Notes under the pieces: generated by a model
Seen by the model: the letters and a program-made list of their open reading frames with translations, nothing else
Database searches by the model: none
What the model was told of the DNA's origin: nothing
Translations under genes and position numbers: made by a program
Shown here: piece after piece, positions 39,157 through 44,051 of the stretch
How positions within the stretch are numbered: position 1 is the stretch's first letter
How the letters are laid out: each line of letters opens with the position of its first letter
DNA from: a virus
Length of the DNA: 44,051 bases
Strand: one strand, 5' to 3'
IMG/VR virus record: IMGVR_UViG_3300046457_000036
Location: 1-44,051 of that record

Positions 39157-39878
39157 TAGGATTCCTGAAGGATGCGGGCAAAGAGAAGTGCGTAGCTGGT
39201 CGCCATCGTTGCCACTTCCACTTCGAGGTCTTCGAGCGATCCTTGATTGAGGATCAGTTCCTGACCGGGGATGCTTCGCTGACCCGAGGTGAGGTCGCTG
39301 GCAAGCTGCTCGCTGACGTGCGGGCTGACGAGTGCCACGTCCGAGCGGACGACCAGCAGCACCTTCTCTGCGACCGCAGCCTCGTTGTCGAAGCGGCAGT
39401 CCGTCACCAGCACGATGCCGGGGAGCGCCTTCCACTTGCGTTGAGCCAGTTCGATCCAGAAGGTAGGTCGCACCAGCCGCCCAGCCTCACCGATGGTCTG
39501 CATGAATTGGCGCGGGCTGAGTTCGAAGTACGGATACGTCGCCTTCTCGTCACGCAGGAACTTCTTCTCCAGCTTGGTGAGGGTGTAGGCGAACAGCGAG
39601 GCGCGGTCGTTCATCGAAAGGATGCGGCAAAACTTCTGCTCGGTCGCGTCGTATAGGCGGTCGATCAGGTCGCCGTGGCTGATGACGTGCGGCACCTCCT
39701 TGATGTCCCGATTGAACGGGTCGAGCCCCACGTCCTTGCTGATCTCGCGGAGGTAGTCAGCGAACCCGCCGATCACCACGTTCGTGAAGCCCGCTGCAAC
39801 CAGCCCGCGCTGGAGCATCTGTGCAACCGTGTCTTTGCCAGCACCAGCCAGCCCCATGATCCCGATAACCTTAGCCAT
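39156..39878 (-). CDS. Deoxynucleoside monophosphate kinase
   Basis: The 240-residue product starts MAKVIGIMGLAGAGKDTVAQ. The P-loop GLAGAGKD at residues 9-16 is of the dNMP kinase type. A lid/substrate region (SPRQFMQTIGE...RPTFWIELAQRKW) and VLVTDCRFDNEA follow. GGAGG lies just upstream of the ATG, which overlaps the end of the MazG-like gene by 8 nt. It phosphorylates dNMPs recycled from host DNA to feed replication. Confidence 0.9.
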   Translation of the reverse strand: MAKVIGIMGLAGAGKDTVAQMLQRGLVAAGFTNVVIGGFADYLREISKDVGLDPFNRDIKEVPHVISHGDLIDRLYDATEQKFCRILSMNDRASLFAYTLTKLEKKFLRDEKATYPYFELSPRQFMQTIGEAGRLVRPTFWIELAQRKWKALPGIVLVTDCRFDNEAAVAEKVLLVVRSDVALVSPHVSEQLASDLTSGQRSIPGQELILNQGSLEDLEVEVATMATSYALLFARILQES

Positions 39879-40104
39879 ATTTCCTCCGATAGAAGGCCAG
39901 CTTCTCTTGCTGGCGGTCGTGTACCTGTTCGTTGCGAATGACGCCCTGCTCACGCAGTAGGTCGATCAATGCGAGCACGTCGCCCGCTTCCATTTCCATC
40001 TGATACCGAGTCATGCGGCCCGCGTCTTGCAGCCACTTAACGACTGCCTGCGTCAGTTCCCCACACTCACTTGCGAGGTGCAGTGCTGCCTTCTTGGCGC
40101 GCAT
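39871..40104 (-). CDS. MazG-like nucleotide pyrophosphohydrolase (77 aa)
   Basis: This is a compact all-helical protein of 77 residues. It has the ExxE (ECGEL) and ExxD (EAGDV) motifs of the MazG/NTP-PPase superfamily, which bind magnesium and cleave NTPs to NMPs. At 77 residues it is near the minimum for one repeat. The ATG at 40104 has AAGGA 5 nt upstream; longer readings start without a site. Next to a dNMP kinase it fits nucleotide-pool control, or reduction of (p)ppGpp-type stress signals as proposed for other phage MazG proteins. Confidence 0.82.
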   Translation of the reverse strand: MRAKKAALHLASECGELTQAVVKWLQDAGRMTRYQMEMEAGDVLALIDLLREQGVIRNEQVHDRQQEKLAFYRRKYG

Positions 40105-40201
40105 ACATTTCCTTGAGGGTTTGCTTGACGTGGGCGCGGCACTCGGCCATGCGCCCTTCTTCGTAGAGTGATAAGGCGTGCGAACCTTTACCGAGTCGCA
40201 C
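40067..40201 (-). CDS. Possible small protein (44 aa) between phosphoesterase and MazG genes
   Basis: One frame reads VRLGKGSHALSLYEEGRMAE, then CRAHVKQTLKEMYARQEGST. It has normal codon use, bridges the gap after the phosphoesterase stop and overlaps the MazG-like gene. Possible starts are GTG 40201, TTG 40237 or ATG 40150. AAGGA lies upstream but at poor spacing for each. The helical, charged composition looks real, while the start is unresolved. Confidence 0.42.
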   Translation of the reverse strand: MRLGKGSHALSLYEEGRMAECRAHVKQTLKEMYARQEGSTAPRK

Positions 40202-40220
40202 GCCCTCGACGTAAACGTCC

Positions 40221-41411
40221 TTACTTGACGTGTGCAAGCTGGATCGTGAACGTGTCGTACAGCGTGAAGCGTCCGTCCTTGCGCGGCGTGTGGAATCCCA
40301 TCCACTGCGCGGCGACGCTGCTGAAGCCTGCGATGCTGCTGTACTCGACGCCGGTGTTCTCGCTACCGAAGAACGCGCCGTTGACCACGTACTGACCGGA
40401 GTTGAACGAGCAGACGTTGTGCTTGTCGCCCATGCGGAAGTACGTGATGTACTTGCCGAGTTGTTCGCTGCGCTTGATCTTGTGCGCCTTCATCGACGCT
40501 TCGGTTACCGAAACCCCAACTCCGTGTTCGTACAGCACCTTCTGCCCATAGATACTGGATGTGGTGAACGACCCGTCAACAATGTCGAAGGCAATGTGGC
40601 CGTATCCAGCGGTCCTGCATACAAGCTCAAGGGCTTTATACAGAGGGTAAGAAAGCTGCTCACGCCCCGGTCGGAACATCGTGATGCCGTGACCGTCCCA
40701 GTCGTGATTGCCGGTGACGCAAGGCACGTCGATGGGAATGCCCAACGCGGCCAGAGGAGTGAGGACATGTTCAAAGATTCCAACGGTGGCGTCATGAATC
40801 TGTTCCGCAGTTCCGGTGTCGGTAGCTCGTGCGCTGTTGTCATGCTTCTTGTCCGATTCGATGATGTCGCCAATGATGGCGAGGATGATCCGCTCGACCT
40901 TGAAGCCAGCCGCGATCTTCTGCTTGATCTGGAACACGAGTGCAGCGCCGAACTCTTGCAGGCGCTTGAATGCCACCGGCGTGTTGTACTCGCTGCTGAG
41001 CTTGCCGATCTGCAAGTCGGACAGTACGATCTCCACCGTCAGCGGCGTGCCGTTCCGTACCTGCTTCACCGTCTGCGCAGCCTTGCGGCGGTTCAGCGTA
41101 CGCACAGCGTCCGTGATGCCGTCGATCAGTGAGTTCTTCGAGCCCAGTGCGTCGATCAGCGCACGGTTGTCACGCCGCAGCTTGTTGTTCTCGGCCTGTG
41201 CGTTGCGCACCTTGGCGAGTTCCTTGGCGCGGTCCACTTCATGCGACTCGCTCACGTCCAGCTTGCTCAGCCAGTAGCGGAACAGTTGCGGGCTGACCGT
41301 GCCCTTGCCCATTTCACTCAGCATCTTCGCTGCCTTTGCGATGGTGCCTTCGATGGAGAATGCGTCAGCGATCTGCTGGTCGGTAAATGAGGTACGGCTA
41401 ACTTGACTCAA
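40221..41411 (-). CDS. Metallophosphoesterase with N-terminal DNA-binding-like region
   Basis: This is a 396-residue protein. Residues 10-60 (DQQIADAFSIEGTIAKAAKMLSEMGKG..SPQLFRYWLSKL) look like a helix-turn-helix of homeodomain/Fis type, followed by a coiled coil (NAQAENNKLRRDNRAL). The calcineurin-like core has SDLQIGK (usual SDLHIG, with Gln in place of the His), IGDIIES, GNHDWDG and YEHGVG. Such enzymes recur in phiKMV-like phages among replication genes and may process DNA ends or cyclic nucleotides. The TTG start follows the neighbour's stop and has AAGGAG at 6 nt. Confidence 0.88.
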   Translation of the reverse strand: MSQVSRTSFTDQQIADAFSIEGTIAKAAKMLSEMGKGTVSPQLFRYWLSKLDVSESHEVDRAKELAKVRNAQAENNKLRRDNRALIDALGSKNSLIDGITDAVRTLNRRKAAQTVKQVRNGTPLTVEIVLSDLQIGKLSSEYNTPVAFKRLQEFGAALVFQIKQKIAAGFKVERIILAIIGDIIESDKKHDNSARATDTGTAEQIHDATVGIFEHVLTPLAALGIPIDVPCVTGNHDWDGHGITMFRPGREQLSYPLYKALELVCRTAGYGHIAFDIVDGSFTTSSIYGQKVLYEHGVGVSVTEASMKAHKIKRSEQLGKYITYFRMGDKHNVCSFNSGQYVVNGAFFGSENTGVEYSSIAGFSSVAAQWMGFHTPRKDGRFTLYDTFTIQLAHVK

Positions 41412-41705
41412 TCAAGCTCCTTGGAAAAGTGTTCGTTCGATCTCGGCCACCACCATGCGGCGTAGCTTGTGGGCGATCATGTCTTGGTAACGCGGGTCTT
41501 TAAGCGGGCCGCACTCGTACTCGTCGTGACGTTGCTCGGCGCGGAGCAGCCGCCCGCTCACCAGCACCTCGATGCTGGACTCGTACCAGACCTTCTTGTG
41601 GGCACGAACCCAGTGCTGTAGGAACGGGCGTGCGCCTTCTGGCTCGTAGCGCCCCGGTACGTCAAGCTCGCAGCGCTTGGCGATCTCAAGTTTCAGTACT
41701 TGCAC
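41412..41705 (-). CDS. Small replication-region protein (97 aa)
   Basis: This is a 97-residue basic protein (VLKLEIAKRCELDVPGRYEP, HWVRAHKKVWYESSIEVLVSGRLLRAEQRHDEYECGPL). It starts at GTG inside the end of the endonuclease gene and stops just before the phosphoesterase TTG. A few phage proteins of this size lie between endonuclease VII and phosphoesterase genes, but no fold is recognised. Confidence 0.7.
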   Translation of the reverse strand: MQVLKLEIAKRCELDVPGRYEPEGARPFLQHWVRAHKKVWYESSIEVLVSGRLLRAEQRHDEYECGPLKDPRYQDMIAHKLRRMVVAEIERTLFQGA

Positions 41706-42072
41706 GCTTGGCCTTGGCTCGTGCCGTGCGAGCGCGCTTGTTCTTCAGCAGGCGCTTCTCGTCTTCGGTCTTGTGGGTGGGGTACTTGATGCCCTTGGCG
41801 AGCAGCGGCGACGACCGCAGGTACTTGCCCACGTTGTCGAAGAACAGCAGCGGCTCGATGCCCTGACCTATCCGACCAGCCCAGTTTTCGAGCTTGCCGA
41901 GGATGACGTTGCACCAGCGACAGACCACGGCGCGGCAGTCTCCGGTCTTGTGGTCGTGGTCAACCACGGTGTCTTCATCCATCGTGCGAGTGCAGAGAGG
42001 ACAGATTCCATTCTGCTCACGCGTCCATTTCTTGCGATAGCCCGGAAGCTCCGCCTTCGTTAATCTGCGCAA
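41686..42072 (-). CDS. Recombination endonuclease VII
   Basis: The 128-residue HNH-type nuclease resolves branched DNA before packaging. It shows CPLC (Cys24, Cys27), VVDHDH with catalytic Asp38-His39-Asp40-His41, CRWCN (Cys51, Cys54) and a basic C-terminus (KRLLKNKRARTARAKAKR). The TTG start at 42072 is supported by AAAGGAA 6 nt upstream; the gene begins inside the exonuclease 3' end. The size and motif order match phage endonuclease VII family members. Confidence 0.92.
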   Translation of the reverse strand: MRRLTKAELPGYRKKWTREQNGICPLCTRTMDEDTVVDHDHKTGDCRAVVCRWCNVILGKLENWAGRIGQGIEPLLFFDNVGKYLRSSPLLAKGIKYPTHKTEDEKRLLKNKRARTARAKAKRASTET

Positions 42073-43000
42073 TGCGGTTCCTTTGCCGTGTCACACGGCG
42101 TTTGAGTTTCGTGATCGCGCCCAGCACCTCACGGCTGCTAGGTACGACTCGAAGGAATTCGTGGATCGGCGCACGCGTCGTGGTTCGAATCCACAACAGG
42201 CCAGCTTGCTCAACAAAGCGATCTGCCCATGTGTCGCCGTACGTGCTTTGATATGCACGACTAACTACTTCGTATGCCTCGTCGTTGCAGTGCGTCCCGG
42301 CCAGCCATTCGGCGGCTGTTACTTCCCCGACTTGCCCACGCGGCGCATCCACGTGGCGCTCCAATCCGGGGATGTGGTCAGCGCCATCGCCCTGAAGCAT
42401 CTGGAGCCAGAACCACTTGTGTCCGTACACCTTGTCGTGCAACGGGTCGTAGACCTCGTACGCTCCGACCGGCACGTGAACCAGCGTGTAGTCCACCCAG
42501 TCCATGTGCGTGCCGGGTAGCATCTGCATGTCCTTGTCCTTGGTGAACAGAATGCAACGCGCTACCGGATCACGGACGCTCGACGCTAGGCCAAGCCCAT
42601 CGTCAGCTTCTCGATCTGCCCACACATGCCGAGTCCAATTTTTGCCTCGGGCAGTTTCAAGGTACTCACGGACGACAGCCCAGTTCTTCGGCTTGTGGCC
42701 CTTGCGCTGGCCTTGGTACGGCTTGACAGACGCAATGAAGTAGCGCTGGCCTTTGTCGCTGGCCGCATGGGTGAGGTGGAGGTGGACTGACTGAGCGCCG
42801 CACATGGCAGCGGCCTGCTCGATCTTGTTGTCGGTGATGATGCGGGTCACGCCCGCTTCCGTGTCGGAGCCACCGGCACAGAAGTACGCCGCGTAGTCGC
42901 CGTCGATGTGCAGTCGGCGGTTCGGGACGATCTCCTGTGCTTGGCTGAACTCCTCGACGGCAGCGGCGGCGTTCACCGCCTCCTGCCAGTCGTAGGTCAT
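42017..43000 (-). CDS. 5'-3' exonuclease (FEN-like, gp6-type)
   Basis: This 327-residue nuclease removes primers and degrades host DNA. Acidic clusters typical of the PIN/FEN fold are visible: HIDGDYAAY (Asp33, Asp35), DREADDGL (Glu131, Asp133, Asp134), TKDKDM (Asp155, Asp157) and QGDGADHIPG (Asp205, Asp208), the last being the helix-hairpin-helix entry. The ATG lies in a TGATG overlap with the SSB-like gene; the longer frame to 43381 is only an overlap. The 3' end covers the start of endonuclease VII by 56 nt. Confidence 0.93.
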   Translation of the reverse strand: MTYDWQEAVNAAAAVEEFSQAQEIVPNRRLHIDGDYAAYFCAGGSDTEAGVTRIITDNKIEQAAAMCGAQSVHLHLTHAASDKGQRYFIASVKPYQGQRKGHKPKNWAVVREYLETARGKNWTRHVWADREADDGLGLASSVRDPVARCILFTKDKDMQMLPGTHMDWVDYTLVHVPVGAYEVYDPLHDKVYGHKWFWLQMLQGDGADHIPGLERHVDAPRGQVGEVTAAEWLAGTHCNDEAYEVVSRAYQSTYGDTWADRFVEQAGLLWIRTTTRAPIHEFLRVVPSSREVLGAITKLKRRVTRQRNRIAQINEGGASGLSQEMDA

Positions 43001-43944
43001 CAGAACGCGTTCAGCGGGTCCGTGTCGTCTTCGTCCGACTCGTCGGTGCCAGCGTCTGCCTGTGCCGCAGCAGCGGCCTGTGCAGCCTCCTGTGCAGCCT
43101 CCTGTGCAGCCTGCTGGGCCTTGCGGGTAGCAGCGCGCTCGGCCTTCACCTGCTCGGGAGTCTTCGTCTCCTCGGTGACCGGCGTATCCTCCAGCGCACC
43201 GCCCGTTTCGAGGGCCGTGTGAATCGGGGAGCCGACGAAGTTCTTCGCCTTCTTGATACGCTCTTGGAACACGTTCTTCGAGCGGCCCACCTGCGTGACG
43301 TTGCCCTCCTTGTCCTTGCGGTCGTCGTACTTGCCGTCGATGAAGATGCTGTCCCACATCGCCTTCGTTGCGTACTCCCACAGGAACGCCTTGATCTCGG
43401 TCAGCGGGAGCGGCACGTTGCGGCGCTTCACGTTGCCGTCTTCGTCTTCGATGAACGGCGAGGACACGGTGAACGCCTTCGTGTTCGGGTTCACAAGCTC
43501 GGCCTTCACACCGTCCGTACCATCGGTGCGCTTGAACTTGCGGTGATAGATGCGACCGCTGAAGTCCTGACCCAGCAACTCGGCCATGATCTTCGCCTTG
43601 CCCTCGTAGTTCATTTCCTTAAACAGCTTGTAGAAGCCAGCCTTCTCGTTGAGCGAGCGGTTCAGTTCCATGCTGATACGCACCGGCACCTTCACGCCAT
43701 CGAACTCCTTGACTTCCCACTTCGCACCGTGGACTTCGAAGGTCAGGATCGCCTTGTCGCTGATCTTCGGCTGGCCTTTGTACGTGCCCTCCTGCTTACC
43801 CAGTTCGATGTATGCGACGAAGCGCAGCCCGCACGCTCCCTCGGCAGGCGGGGAGTACTCGCCACCACCGCCCGACTGGGCGACGTTCATGTCTGCGGAG
43901 GTTGCTGCTGCTGCTTTAACTGCGTCGAGTGCGTTGTAGCTCAT
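43000..43944 (-). CDS. Single-stranded DNA-binding-like protein
   Basis: This is a 314-residue protein positioned between DNA polymerase and exonuclease. The core (residues about 35-230) is beta-rich with many aromatic and basic residues (AILTFEVHGAKWEVKEFDGV). A long Ala/Gln linker follows (AQQAAQEAAQEAAQ). The last residues are strongly acidic and end in Phe (DESDEDDTDPLNAF), the hallmark interaction tail of SSBs such as T7 gp2.5. It probably coats ssDNA and recruits polymerase and helicase. The leader TTAGGACAACAC before the ATG matches those of two early genes. Confidence 0.82.
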   Translation of the reverse strand: MSYNALDAVKAAAATSADMNVAQSGGGGEYSPPAEGACGLRFVAYIELGKQEGTYKGQPKISDKAILTFEVHGAKWEVKEFDGVKVPVRISMELNRSLNEKAGFYKLFKEMNYEGKAKIMAELLGQDFSGRIYHRKFKRTDGTDGVKAELVNPNTKAFTVSSPFIEDEDGNVKRRNVPLPLTEIKAFLWEYATKAMWDSIFIDGKYDDRKDKEGNVTQVGRSKNVFQERIKKAKNFVGSPIHTALETGGALEDTPVTEETKTPEQVKAERAATRKAQQAAQEAAQEAAQAAAAAQADAGTDESDEDDTDPLNAF

Positions 43945-44051
43945 GTGTTGTCCTAAGTATTAGTGGGTAAAAGAAGGGGTGTAACCGTTCATGAACTGCT
44001 TGCGCAGCCACGGCTTCAATGCTGCTACTGCCTTGGCGAAGTTCGGGTCGG
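43925..44051. repeat. Terminal overlap, right copy
   Basis: This is identical to bases 1-127 and should be trimmed to give the 43,924-bp unit. It includes the first 20 bases of the SSB-like gene and the last codons of the polymerase. Confidence 0.9.
43960..44051 (-). CDS. DNA polymerase C-terminus (partial duplicate)
   Basis: These 92 bases repeat the 3' end of the polymerase gene at 36-127. The open 5' side runs off the contig. It is an effect of the circular assembly and not a second gene. Confidence 0.85.
   Translation of the reverse strand, partial: DPNFAKAVAALKPWLRKQFMNGYTPSFTH

Noticed and set aside
42017-43381. 454-codon version of the exonuclease starting at 43381
   Set aside because: The first 127 codons overlap the SSB-like gene in another frame and read as Arg/Gly-rich nonsense; the ATG at 43000 in a stop-start overlap is the natural start.

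Overview
The window is one complete genome unit of a T7-like podovirus with phiKMV-type gene order (Autographiviridae). It is 44,051 bases long, but bases 1-127 recur exactly as 43925-44051, so the unit is 43,924 bp and was assembled as a circle cut at the junction of the ssDNA-binding-protein and DNA-polymerase genes. GC-rich codon use and the phiKMV-like layout suggest a beta-proteobacterial host (Burkholderia/Ralstonia type). That host call is inference: the sequence carries no host gene except a 48-nt piece of a tRNA-Arg(CCG).

Almost everything is read leftward on the minus strand. Starting from a 2-kb non-coding region (9950-12014) and moving left: about nineteen small early genes (9949-4528), then primase, helicase and family A DNA polymerase (4528-36). 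Across the contig join come an SSB-like protein, 5'-3' exonuclease, endonuclease VII, an uncharacterised gene, a metallophosphoesterase, a MazG-like pyrophosphohydrolase, a dNMP kinase, an ATP-dependent DNA ligase and the single-subunit RNA polymerase (43944-35783). As in phiKMV, the RNA polymerase sits directly upstream of the structural genes. Next are a small protein, a GNAT-like protein, a gp7.3-like protein, portal, scaffold, capsid, tail tubular A and B, three internal virion proteins (the last with a lytic transglycosylase and an HExxH segment), tail fiber, a small fiber-associated protein, holin, small and large terminase, SAR endolysin, Rz/Rz1 spanins and a small HELGH protein (35706-13736).

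Only two genes are convincingly on the plus strand: a 151-aa lipoprotein (12015-12470) and a tyrosine integrase (12733-13764). Between them lie several inverted repeats and the 3' part of a tRNA-Arg(CCG) gene, the expected attP core. The phage therefore looks temperate although its body plan is that of a lytic T7 relative. No repressor gene is recognisable.

The non-coding region is the most unusual part. It has three near-identical TTGACA-bearing blocks that look like host sigma70 early promoters firing leftward. Downstream of them is a 23-bp inverted repeat (22/23) enclosing 160 bp, so early transcripts would start with a long structured leader or ncRNA. Upstream is a dense strand-biased array of CCTGTC hexamers (19 copies in 773 bp), which recalls the short-repeat arrays beside the T7 terminal repeats. 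The array ends in a phage-type promoter motif. That motif (CGGTYNGYCATACAGAC) occurs five times: at the array end, upstream of capsid, upstream of tail fiber, and as a divergent pair after the RNA polymerase gene. At capsid and fiber it sits directly behind a similar rho-independent terminator, forming a terminator-promoter cassette.
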